Position numbers and translations under genes: made by a program. Shown one piece after another: positions 1 to 5,599 of a stretch of 5,599 nucleotides of DNA. Positions within the stretch are counted from its first letter, which is position 1. Each line of letters starts with the position of its first letter. A model generated the notes under the pieces. That model had not been told where the DNA came from. It searched no databases and saw only the letters and a list, made by a program, of their open reading frames with translations. Source of the DNA: Candidatus Omnitrophota bacterium (GTDB lineage Bacteria > Omnitrophota > Gorgyraeia > Duberdicusellales > 4484-171); NCBI GenBank assembly GCA_028702365.1, contig JAQVOZ010000107.1, forward strand, positions 1-5,599. Reading direction: 5' to 3'.

Positions 1-364
1 TAAATAGCAGTAATTCACCAAATTGCCCTTGAGGGTGCCCGGGACGAAATTTTGAGAATGCTTGCGTGGCGAGAAAAGTTGCGGCATTAGAAAATTCTCC
101 GCCTACTTGGTCCAACCTATCTTTTATTATCGATTTAGCAACTGCTTTGCTAAAAACCCAACTCGTTATGGTATTTACGAGTTCCTGGATAAAATCATCT
201 TTTCGGTATTTGATATCTGTATAATTAATTGAGGCCCCTATGTGTTGTTTTTGTGGTTTTAGACTAAAATCCTGCTTAAACCAATAAACATGATCCATTA
301 ATGACTGAGTATGGCATAAAAGCTTCTGTAAAATTTCTGACGTCAAATTACTTTGATTTTGCAT
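1..364 (-). CDS. Partial DUF1837 / HamA-like protein, N-terminal 121 residues (C-terminus beyond left edge)
   Basis: The reading frame starts at ATG 364-362 and stays open to base 1, so the stop and most of the protein lie outside the window. The visible 121 residues are soluble and mixed alpha/beta-like, with no signal peptide or membrane segment. The most telling part is the end: an Ala/Phe-rich helix around residues 93-106 (AATFLATQAFSKF), then a Gly-rich turn and GQFGELLLF at 113-121. From memory, this 'A..f...GelGElLLf' pattern sits just before the catalytic core of DUF1837 proteins, which include HamA, the nuclease of the Hachiman anti-phage system. The catalytic part itself is not visible. 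The ATG is chosen because a plausible promoter at 390-418 would start the transcript near 383, which excludes the in-frame GTG and TTG at 424 and 418. No SD precedes it (CTTCCCTCT). It could instead be another protein family with a similar short motif. The gene is certain to be open-framed; the family call is moderate. Confidence 0.55.
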   Translation of the reverse strand, partial: MQNQSNLTSEILQKLLCHTQSLMDHVYWFKQDFSLKPQKQHIGASINYTDIKYRKDDFIQELVNTITSWVFSKAVAKSIIKDRLDQVGGEFSNAATFLATQAFSKFRPGHPQGQFGELLLF

Positions 365-389
365 AGAGGGAAGATTATTTTTTATTCCA

Positions 390-418
390 GCTATATCTAA
401 TAAATAAAAGTATTTCAA
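390..418 (-). promoter_or_regulatory. Candidate sigma-70-type promoter for the DUF1837-like gene
   Basis: On the minus strand, TTGAAA (418-413) is followed by a 17-nt spacer and TATAGC (395-390). Predicted transcription starts near 383, giving a leader of about 19 nt before the ATG at 364. It lies immediately downstream of the terminator at 424-450, so this gene would need its own start signal. The -10 box is only a fair match and the region is AT-rich, so chance matches are possible. Confidence 0.4.
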
Positions 419-423
419 AAACA

Positions 424-450
424 CAAAAAAAGCGTCAGTTTCCTGACGCC
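424..450 (-). terminator. Rho-independent terminator
   Basis: On the minus strand the sequence reads GCGTCAG (449-443), loop GAAA (442-439), CTGACGC (438-432), then seven T residues (431-425) followed by GTG and five more Ts. The stem is a perfect 7-bp GC-rich helix closed by a GNRA tetraloop. On the plus strand no T tract follows the stem, so it acts in one direction only. It ends the DUF4126 transcript and also the short transcript expected from the promoter at 508-536, and it separates both from the DUF1837-like gene. Confidence 0.88.
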
Positions 451-501
451 TTTGACGTTAACTTCTAATTGTATTTAGGAAAGCTACGATCACAAACAAT
501 C
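425..501 (-). ncRNA. Candidate small RNA (about 77 nt) between a promoter and an intrinsic terminator
   Basis: A near-consensus promoter (508-536) predicts a start near 501, and an intrinsic terminator ends transcription near 425. The 77-nt product has two visible hairpins: a weak one at 483-462 (minus strand CTAA, loop ATACAA, TTAG, with CTT/AAG outside it and small bulges) and the strong terminator stem. No known RNA family is recognised and it does not fold as a tRNA. The only coding potential is a GTG or TTG reading frame of 12-14 codons ending in TAA at 460-458 with no SD. It could be a stand-alone sRNA, or an attenuated leader of the downstream DUF1837-like gene; no antiterminator strand complementary to the terminator is visible, which argues against simple attenuation. 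Confidence 0.35.
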
Positions 502-507
502 TTTTTA

Positions 508-536
508 AATATACCCTTCTCTTCTTTTTATGTCAA
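508..536 (-). promoter_or_regulatory. Near-consensus sigma-70 promoter
   Basis: On the minus strand, TTGACA (536-531, full match) is followed by exactly 17 nt and TATATT (513-508, five of six). The start is expected near 501. It sits in the gap after the DUF4126 stop codon and about 50 nt upstream of the terminator stem, so its immediate product would be very short unless the terminator is read through. Confidence 0.65.
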
Positions 537-578
537 ATGTAAATTTCCCTGTTAGTTTTTCTCAAATTTAGCAGGCTA

Positions 579-1187
579 TTAGGCAGCTGCAGCAGGCGTT
601 TCTTCGGAGCCGAAAATGAAACGTAATACTTTCTTCAAAAATTTAAACATTTTTGTCAGAAACCAGATAGAGAAAATAATAAATAGAATAACAACTATTG
701 AGGTGATAATCGGGTGGTTTATAACCAGATACAGCACCCCAAAAACCGATGCATCTTCGGCCACGCTTACTACTGCATTTGTCCCGGGAATGGTTGTGCT
801 GTTAATTGCTACACGCGAGGTTGCTTTGGTAAGATGGGAATCAAGCGACACTGTTCCGGTTAAAAGAGCAACAGGAATTTGAAATACAGGGCCTGCGTTT
901 GCTAAAGCCATATAACCTAAAGCTGCCCCTCCTACCGGACGAATAAAAGTATGTATGGTATCCCATATTGAATCAACTGCAGGAATTTTATCCGCTACGA
1001 ATTCAACGACATAAAGCAATATTGCTATTATTATAATGAAAGGATTAGCCAGCACATCCATATTGCCGGGAAGATTTATCCAATGCATACGCTGGGCAAT
1101 GCCTAGGCCTGCGACAGTCATATAAAGATTAACTCCTGACGCCCAGGAACTACCCAGCAATGTTCCTATTGAACTAAGTGCTTCCAT
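579..1187 (-). CDS. DUF4126 family integral membrane protein
   Basis: This 202-residue protein belongs to DUF4126, a family of small bacterial membrane proteins of unknown function. The family hallmarks are visible: an N-terminal Gly/Ser-rich hydrophobic segment (about 13-31), a second membrane helix (48-65) running into EFVADKIPAVDSIWD and the TFIRP motif at 62-84, a hydrophobic Gly/Ala segment (84-112), the His/Lys/Arg patch SHLTKATSR (117-125), the polar NAVVSVAED stretch (137-145), and a last helix (159-178) with a basic cytoplasmic-type end (KMFKFLKKVLRF) and an EETPAAAA tail. The ATG at 1187-1185 follows six A residues with no SD. The gene ends in tandem stops, TAA TAG. It has its own promoter (1206-1234) and a terminator 130 bp downstream, so it can be expressed apart from gltBD; no functional link to glutamate synthesis is implied by its position. 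The family assignment is strong, and the role is unknown. Confidence 0.9.
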   Translation of the reverse strand: MEALSSIGTLLGSSWASGVNLYMTVAGLGIAQRMHWINLPGNMDVLANPFIIIIAILLYVVEFVADKIPAVDSIWDTIHTFIRPVGGAALGYMALANAGPVFQIPVALLTGTVSLDSHLTKATSRVAINSTTIPGTNAVVSVAEDASVFGVLYLVINHPIITSIVVILFIIFSIWFLTKMFKFLKKVLRFIFGSEETPAAAA

Positions 1188-1205
1188 TTTTTTGAAGTTA
1201 AAGTT

Positions 1206-1234
1206 ATTTTATGACTGAAAGATAACAATGTCAA
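1206..1234 (-). promoter_or_regulatory. Near-consensus sigma-70 promoter for the DUF4126 gene
   Basis: On the minus strand, TTGACA (1234-1229, full match), a 17-nt spacer and TAAAAT (1211-1206, five of six). Transcription would begin near 1199, only about 12 nt before the ATG at 1187, leaving an A-rich leader with no SD. The -35 box starts 8 nt after the gltD stop, and no terminator lies between gltD and this gene, so gltD read-through could also supply it. Confidence 0.7.
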
Positions 1235-1242
1235 AGCGGATT

Positions 1243-2751
1243 TTAAATAGCAGGTAAATTGCTCTTTCCCATCAAATAGTTATCAACATTGTAAGCCGCT
1301 TGTCTCCCTTCCGCTATCGCCCAGACAATCAGCGACTGGCCTTTGTGCATATCGCCGGCAGAAAAAACGCCTTTGGCTTTGGTCATAAAGTGCTCGTCGG
1401 TTTTAACGTTACCACGAACATCATATTCAACGCCAAGGTCAGTAAGAAGCAGGCTGTGTTCGGGGTGGATAAATCCAACTGCAAGAAGTGCTAGATCAGC
1501 CTCTATTTCAAATTCGGAATTTTTAACTTCTTTCATAATGGGGCAGCCTTTGGCATTTTTTTCAAATTCAACGCGCACACAAGTTAATTTTTTAAGCATA
1601 CCGGCCTCGCCGATAAATTTTTTAGTAAGAATACTCCAATCGCGGTTAGCGCCTTCTTCATGGCTGGTTGAAGTTTTCAAAAGCAAAGGATATTTTGGCC
1701 AGGGAAAATCTTCTGTGCGGCATTCGGATGGCTTTGGCATAACTTCAATCTGAACAACACAGGAAGCGCCTTGCCTGTTTGCTGTACCAACGCAATCTGC
1801 TCCTGTATCTCCTCCGCCAATAACTACAACTTTCTTTCCTTTGGCATCAATTAATCCCTCGCAGAACCCAGATTGATGCATTTGTATTTCTGCTCGGGAG
1901 GCTCCCTTGGAGGTCGGCACCTTATCAGCAGGTATTTTTTCTTTAGCAACTCTTCTATTTGATTGTGTAAGATAATCCATAGCAAAATGGATACCGGATA
2001 ATTCTCTACCTTCAATTTTAAGGTCACGCGGTATACGCGAACCGCCGGTTAAAATAACTGCGTCAAAATCTTTTTTAAGTTTGCTTGCTTTTATATCAAC
2101 GCCTACATTTACATTTGTCACAAATTCAATGCCTTCTTTTTCTAAAAGATTAATACGTCTATCAATAATCCACTTCTCAAGTTTAAAATCAGGAATGCCG
2201 TAGCGTAAAATTCCGCCAACTTTATCATCCTTTTCAAAAACAGTTACGTTATGGCCGGCTTTGTTTAATTGCGCTGCAGCAGAAATACCAGCCGGACCTG
2301 AACCAATAACTGCTATTTTTTTTCCTGTGCGCGTTTTAGGCGGATTTGCACGGATAAAGCCTGCATCAAAACCATATTCGATTATGGCTAGTTCGTTTTC
2401 TCTTATTGTTACTGGGTCGTCATTTATTCCTAATACACAGGCATATTCGCAAAGCGCAGGGCAAAGCCTGCCTGTTATTTCCGGTAAATTGTTTGTCGCA
2501 TCAAGCAATTGGAATGCTCTTTTCCACTGGTTACGAAATACCAAATCATTCCATTCGGGAATGTAATTACCAATCGGGCAAGCGAAGTTGCAAAAGGCAG
2601 TGCCGCAATCCATACAGCGCGAAGCCTGCTCTTTAGAAGTTTCATCTGAACGCGCAACCGCAACTTCCTTATAGTCCTTAACGCGCACGCAGACAGGACG
2701 ATATTTTGCGCTTTGACGTTTTGTTTTTAGAAATCCTCTTACATCACCCAT
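1243..2751 (-). CDS. gltD: Glutamate synthase [NADPH] small (beta) subunit
   Basis: GltD oxidises NADPH and passes the electrons through FAD and iron-sulfur clusters to the large subunit GltB, in the cytoplasm. The 502 residues contain, in order: a Cys-rich N-terminal domain with C46-x2-C49-x4-C54-x3-C58 and C97-x3-C101-x3-C105 for [4Fe-4S] clusters; the FAD dinucleotide fold GSGPAG (150-155) with the following VFEKDDKVGG; the NADPH fold GGGDTGAD (312-319); and the C-terminal FAD contact GVFSAGDMHKGQSLIVWAIAEGR (461-483), where the family ends. All key motifs are intact. Between LTQSNRRVAKEKIPADKV and IDAKGKKVVVIGG there is an extra stretch of about 21 residues (279-299) compared with the Bacillus and proteobacterial proteins I remember; it coincides with a DNA palindrome (1855-1899). 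The ATG at 2751 gives the standard MG..RGFL.. start. It follows AAAAAA with no SD; a GGAGG lies 27 nt upstream, too far to serve. The gene follows gltB after a 188-bp structured gap. Confidence 0.97.
   Translation of the reverse strand: MGDVRGFLKTKRQSAKYRPVCVRVKDYKEVAVARSDETSKEQASRCMDCGTAFCNFACPIGNYIPEWNDLVFRNQWKRAFQLLDATNNLPEITGRLCPALCEYACVLGINDDPVTIRENELAIIEYGFDAGFIRANPPKTRTGKKIAVIGSGPAGISAAAQLNKAGHNVTVFEKDDKVGGILRYGIPDFKLEKWIIDRRINLLEKEGIEFVTNVNVGVDIKASKLKKDFDAVILTGGSRIPRDLKIEGRELSGIHFAMDYLTQSNRRVAKEKIPADKVPTSKGASRAEIQMHQSGFCEGLIDAKGKKVVVIGGGDTGADCVGTANRQGASCVVQIEVMPKPSECRTEDFPWPKYPLLLKTSTSHEEGANRDWSILTKKFIGEAGMLKKLTCVRVEFEKNAKGCPIMKEVKNSEFEIEADLALLAVGFIHPEHSLLLTDLGVEYDVRGNVKTDEHFMTKAKGVFSAGDMHKGQSLIVWAIAEGRQAAYNVDNYLMGKSNLPAI
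1855..1899 (-). repeat. Imperfect palindrome inside gltD, matching an in-frame insertion
   Basis: In the mRNA sense, TCCCGAGCAGAA (1899-1888) and TTCTGCGAGGGA (1866-1855) pair at 10 of 12 positions around a 21-nt loop. The two unpaired positions form GA opposite GA, a tandem arrangement known to stack stably in RNA. The arms encode S285-R-A-E288 and F296-C-E-G299, so the palindrome fills most of the extra stretch of GltD that lacks a counterpart in the homologues I recall. It keeps the frame and falls in a linker before the NADPH fold. It resembles the concept of protein-coding palindromic elements known from Rickettsia, but no sequence match to those is claimed. Confidence 0.6.
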
Positions 2752-2798
2752 TTTTTTATTAATTATTGACTAATCCAGCCTCCGCTATCCATCAGGAT

Positions 2799-2830
2799 GG
2801 CCATTCCTATTCCTTGTTAAGGAAGGGGCC
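2799..2830 (-). repeat. Bulged inverted repeat in the gltB-gltD gap
   Basis: In the mRNA sense: GGCC (2830-2827), CC, TTCCTT (2824-2819 complement side begins here), loop AAC, AAGGAA, bulge TA, GG, bulge AAT, GGCC (2802-2799). This gives about 12 base pairs in three blocks with the bulges on one side only. The inner 6-bp block with its 3-nt loop is the clearest part. Confidence 0.5.
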
Positions 2831-2838
2831 TATATACA

Positions 2839-2880
2839 TTTTAAATTTCATTACGCAACAAGTGCTTATGAAATTTAAAA
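2839..2880 (-). repeat. Perfect 13-bp inverted repeat in the gltB-gltD gap
   Basis: TTTTAAATTTCAT (2839-2851) and ATGAAATTTAAAA (2868-2880) are exact reverse complements around a 16-nt loop. A further GCA/TGC pairing (2855-2857 with 2863-2865) inside the loop extends the stem across a small internal loop. The stem is AT-rich and has no adjoining T tract in either direction beyond its own arms. The length and perfection make chance unlikely. Confidence 0.75.
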
Positions 2881-2902
2881 CGACTCCGGCTGGACAGCTT
2901 CA

Positions 2903-2935
2903 GTGCAAATTTACAGAAATACTGCAAATTTGCAC
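2903..2935 (-). repeat. Perfect 10-bp inverted repeat just after the gltB stop
   Basis: GTGCAAATTT (2903-2912) and AAATTTGCAC (2926-2935) are exact reverse complements around 13 nt. The inner arm overlaps the self-complementary GCAAATTTGC at 2924-2933, so GCAAATTT also occurs as a direct repeat. The first paired base lies 4 nt after the gltB stop codon. It has no T tract and so is not an intrinsic terminator; a hairpin here could protect the gltB 3' end from exonucleases. Confidence 0.65.
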
Positions 2936-2939
2936 TTCG

Positions 2940-5599
2940 CTAGCCATCCGACACCTCTGCCAAATCCAATTTCCTCTCAAACTTCTTTGCCGAGAGAATG
3001 CGCTTATATTCCAGCGGCATAACTTTGACAAATTTTTTAGCTTCTTTTTTAAAGTCATCAATTAATCGCTTCGCGACTGTACTGTTTGTGTATTTGTAAT
3101 GGCTATGGAGTAAATTATAAATATTTGTTTCATCTTCTTTGGAAAGAGCTTCGAGCTCTACCATTTCCATATTGCATTTTTGCCGGAAGTTTCCTTCTAA
3201 ATCATACACGTAAGCAATGCCTCCGCTCATTCCGGCTGCAAAATTCCTTCCGGTTTTGCCGATTATAACCGCAATGCCGCCTGTCATATATTCGCAGGCA
3301 TGATCTCCAACCCCTTCAACCACAGTGTGCAAACCTGAATTTCTTATGCAAAATCTTTCCCCGGCAACACCTCTGATATAAGCTTCTCCGCTGATTGCGC
3401 CGTAGAATGTGGTATTACCCATAATAATATTATTCTCCGGTTTAAAATCGCTTTTTTTATCAGGATAAATTATAACTTTTCCTCCTGATATGCCTTTACC
3501 GACATAGTCATTTGCCATTCCTTCAAGCTCAAAAGTAATTCCTTTGGCTAAAAATGCAGCGAAGCTCTGTCCGGCAACTCCATTAAATTTGCATTTTATA
3601 GTATTCTCTTCAAGCCCGCTTTCGCCATGCGCCTTTACAACTTCACCGCTAAGCATTGCGCCGGTTGTTCTATCTGTATTCTGGATAGGTAGTTCAATAT
3701 TAACGGATTTGGAATTTTCTATTGCGCTTTTGGCAAGCTTAATAAGTTTTAAATCCAAAACTTTATCAATACCATGGTCTTGTTTAACCTGACAATGAGT
3801 GCCAACCGTTGCCGGAACATTCGGCTTATACAAAATTTTAGAAAAGTCTATTGTCTGCGCTTTCCAAAGTGAATTTTCAGAATTAGCTTCAAGCAGTTCA
3901 ACTCTGCCAATCATATCGTCTAATTTACGCATGCCTAAGCTAGCCATTATTTCGCGTAATTCCTGCGCTACAAAATTAAAGTAATTTATCAGGTATTCCG
4001 GCCTGCCACGAAATCGCTTTTCAAGGATTTCGTCCTGCGTAGCAACGCCAACAGAGCAGTTATTAAGATGGCAATGCCTAAGCATTACACATCCGCAAAC
4101 AACTAAAGCTGTCGTGCAAAAACCAAACTCTTCTGCGCCTAAAATTGCGGCAATTGCAACATCGCGGCCGGTGCGCATCTGTCCGTCTGTCTGCAAGCGC
4201 ACGCGGGAACGCAAATCATTTAAAACAAGCGTCTGATGGGTTTCTGATAAACCTAATTCCCAGGGAAGACCTGCATGTTTAATTGAGCTTAAGGGCGATG
4301 CGCCGGTTCCTCCGTCTCCTCCGGAAATTAAAATCATGTCAGCGTGGCCCTTGGCTACACCCGCGGCAATTGTGCCAACACCGATTTCAGAAACAAGCTT
4401 TACACTTATGCGCGCTTTTGGGTTTATATTCTTTAAGTCGAAGATTAACTGCGCTAAATCCTCAATTGAATAAATATCGTGATGCGGCGGCGGTGAAATT
4501 AAGGTAACTCCGGGAGTAGTGTAACGAGTGCGCGCAATTATTGCGCTAACTTTATGCCCAGGAAGCTGTCCGCCTTCGCCAGGCTTTGCGCCCTGGGCTA
4601 TTTTTATCTGAAGCTCATCCGCGTTAACCAGATAATTTGCAGTAACGCCGAAGCGGCCTGAAGCAACCTGTTTTATTGCGCTTCTTAAAGATTCGCCGCT
4701 TGAAAGCGGATGAAACCTTTCCGGGTCTTCTCCGCCTTCTCCGGTATTTGACTTTGCGCCTAATTTATTCATAACCAGCGCGAGGGTTTCATGCATAGAG
4801 CGACTTATTGAGCCAAAGCTCATTGCGCCGGTTACAAAACGTTTAAATATTTCGCTTGCAGGCTCAACTTCCTCTAGCAAAATTGGTTCAGTTTGCTTAA
4901 ATTTAAGCAAACTGCGTAAAGTAGCCGGGTTTTTTGATTGGTCGTTTATAAGCTTTGTAAATTCTTTGTATTTATTATAATCATTAAGGCGTGTTGCATC
5001 CTGGATTGCGGCGATTGAAAGCGGATTCCAAAGATGGAATTCTCCGTCTCTACGCCATTGGTAATTTCCGCCTACAGCAAGTTCTGTATTAAATTGTTGG
5101 CCTTTTAAAAAGGCTTCCTGGTGGCGCAATAACGCCTCCTGCTCAATAATGTCAAAACCGACTCCTCCGATACGAGAAACAGTGCCGCCAAAACTTGTAT
5201 CAATAACTTCCCGGCTTATGCCTAAAGCTTCAAAAATCTGCGCGCCGCGGTAGCTCTGTAAGGTAGAAATTCCCATTTTGGAAAGGACTTTTAAAATTCC
5301 TTTCTCAACTGCGTGGATATAATTGTGCAAAGCCTTAGAAGTTTCTAATTTTACGTCTCCTATTTTAACCAAATGCTTTACAGCTTCATAAGCAAGATAC
5401 GGATTAACACAGTCAGCGCCGTAACCGAATAAAAGCGCAAAATGATGCACTTCGCGCGGCTCAGCACTTTCAACAATAAGCGCAATCTGCGTGCGCAAAG
5501 CTTTTTTAACCAGATATTGATGAACAGTTGAAACGCTTAGCAATGCCGGAAGAGCAGCGTAATCTTTACTTACGCCTCTATCGCTTAAAATTACTGCCA
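2940..5599 (-). CDS. gltB: Glutamate synthase large (alpha) subunit, C-terminal 885 residues (start beyond right edge)
   Basis: GltB forms glutamate from 2-oxoglutarate and ammonia cut from glutamine, using electrons from GltD. The frame is open to the right edge: the residues before the TTG at 5543 (AVILSDRGVSKDYAALPAL) continue the conserved family sequence, so the true start is outside. Full GltB is about 1,500 residues; the missing part is the N-terminal glutamine amidotransferase and part of the central domain. Visible, numbering from the first complete codon: the end of the central domain (SAEPREVHHFALLFGYGAD, about 45-63); the FMN-binding synthase domain from SFGSISRSMHETL (260) through GEGGQLPGHKV, SPPPHHDIYSIEDL and SGGDGGTGASP; the [3Fe-4S] ligands C503-x5-C509-x4-C514; and the C-terminal GXGXG beta-helix (about 665-800) with ISGEAYIRGVAGERF and MTGGIAVI. 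The ending VMPLEYKRIL is typical of the family. The TAG stop is at 2942-2940. No frameshift or missing key residue is seen. Confidence 0.97.
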   Translation of the reverse strand, partial: AVILSDRGVSKDYAALPALLSVSTVHQYLVKKALRTQIALIVESAEPREVHHFALLFGYGADCVNPYLAYEAVKHLVKIGDVKLETSKALHNYIHAVEKGILKVLSKMGISTLQSYRGAQIFEALGISREVIDTSFGGTVSRIGGVGFDIIEQEALLRHQEAFLKGQQFNTELAVGGNYQWRRDGEFHLWNPLSIAAIQDATRLNDYNKYKEFTKLINDQSKNPATLRSLLKFKQTEPILLEEVEPASEIFKRFVTGAMSFGSISRSMHETLALVMNKLGAKSNTGEGGEDPERFHPLSSGESLRSAIKQVASGRFGVTANYLVNADELQIKIAQGAKPGEGGQLPGHKVSAIIARTRYTTPGVTLISPPPHHDIYSIEDLAQLIFDLKNINPKARISVKLVSEIGVGTIAAGVAKGHADMILISGGDGGTGASPLSSIKHAGLPWELGLSETHQTLVLNDLRSRVRLQTDGQMRTGRDVAIAAILGAEEFGFCTTALVVCGCVMLRHCHLNNCSVGVATQDEILEKRFRGRPEYLINYFNFVAQELREIMASLGMRKLDDMIGRVELLEANSENSLWKAQTIDFSKILYKPNVPATVGTHCQVKQDHGIDKVLDLKLIKLAKSAIENSKSVNIELPIQNTDRTTGAMLSGEVVKAHGESGLEENTIKCKFNGVAGQSFAAFLAKGITFELEGMANDYVGKGISGGKVIIYPDKKSDFKPENNIIMGNTTFYGAISGEAYIRGVAGERFCIRNSGLHTVVEGVGDHACEYMTGGIAVIIGKTGRNFAAGMSGGIAYVYDLEGNFRQKCNMEMVELEALSKEDETNIYNLLHSHYKYTNSTVAKRLIDDFKKEAKKFVKVMPLEYKRILSAKKFERKLDLAEVSDG

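Larger units (their letters stand above)
2774..2894 (-). other. Candidate structured RNA element between gltB and gltD
   Basis: The ends of this 121-bp block are complementary: GGCTGGA/TCCAGCC at 2888-2894 and 2774-2780 form a 7-bp closing stem. Inside, read in the mRNA sense, are a 13-bp perfect hairpin (2880-2839), a bulged hairpin (2830-2799) made of GGCC/GGCC, CC/GG and TTCCTT-aac-AAGGAA, and a small ATCC-TGAT-GGAT hairpin (2797-2786 region). The 3' strand of the closing stem contains GGAGG. The layout suggests either a multi-branched RNA acting on gltD expression, or a MITE-like mobile palindromic unit. There is no T tract, so it is not an intrinsic terminator. No known riboswitch class is recognised. 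Confidence 0.45.

Noticed and set aside
458..499. A 12-14 codon reading frame (TTG or GTG start, TAA at 460-458) before the terminator, possibly an attenuation leader peptide.
   Set aside because: No SD, no ATG, no run of regulatory codons, and no visible antiterminator strand pairing with the terminator stem. It is in frame with the DUF1837-like gene but cut off from it by the stop.
2779..2783. GGAGG upstream of gltD as its ribosome binding site.
   Set aside because: It lies 27 nt from the ATG, with an in-frame TAG between and no alternative start at the right distance.
2830..2866. A possible gltD promoter in the gap, TTGTTG or TTGCGT followed by TGTATA or TATATA on the minus strand.
   Set aside because: The -35 matches are weak and the AT-rich hairpin arm makes such matches easy to find by chance.
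2766..3065. A plus-strand open frame of 99 codons across the gltB-gltD gap.
   Set aside because: It begins in the inverted-repeat region and runs antisense into the conserved end of gltB, with no recognisable domain.
3998..4090. The CHLNNCSVGVATQ form of the GltB iron-sulfur motif, instead of the more usual CHLNTCPVG.
   Set aside because: All three cysteine ligands are present at the right spacing and, from memory, this variant occurs in other bacterial GltB proteins, so it is ordinary variation.
616..4507. Plus-strand open frames of 60-136 codons within the minus-strand genes.
   Set aside because: They are antisense shadows of well-supported conserved genes and encode nothing recognisable.
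5541..5543. TTG as the start of the large glutamate synthase gene.
   Set aside because: The frame stays open to the right edge and the upstream residues continue the conserved GltB sequence, so this is an internal leucine codon.

Overview
All four genes in this window lie on the minus strand. In transcription order (right to left) they are: the C-terminal 885 residues of a glutamate synthase large subunit (gltB, cut by the right edge), a complete small subunit (gltD), a small membrane protein of the DUF4126 family, and the N-terminal 121 residues of a gene cut by the left edge that resembles the DUF1837 (HamA-like) family. The DNA is moderately AT-rich and the genes are bacterial. The three visible start codons lack a well-placed Shine-Dalgarno sequence, and two of them follow a run of A residues. 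Even so, the gaps contain good sigma-70-type promoters. The phylum cannot be named safely from this; an uncultured lineage with AT-rich, SD-poor starts is a guess.

Right half (2940-5599 and 1243-2751): GltB and GltD form NADPH-type glutamate synthase, which makes two glutamates from glutamine and 2-oxoglutarate. GltD takes electrons from NADPH through FAD and iron-sulfur clusters. GltB passes them to FMN, where ammonia released from glutamine is added to 2-oxoglutarate. Two things are unusual. The 188-bp gltB-gltD gap is packed with inverted repeats that can fold into a closed multi-hairpin structure. gltD also carries an extra stretch of about 21 codons that is itself a long imperfect palindrome, lying just before the NADPH-binding motif.

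Left half (1-1242): the DUF4126 gene has its own near-consensus promoter starting 8 nt after the gltD stop. Past its end is a second near-consensus promoter, and about 50 nt beyond that promoter's predicted start is a textbook intrinsic terminator. Together they define a candidate transcript of about 77 nt with no convincing coding content. After the terminator, a third, weaker promoter precedes the partial DUF1837-like gene. If that family call holds, the left edge is the beginning of a Hachiman-type or related anti-phage locus, and its remainder lies outside the window. No gap reaches 300 bases; the longest, 365-578, is accounted for by these regulatory elements.
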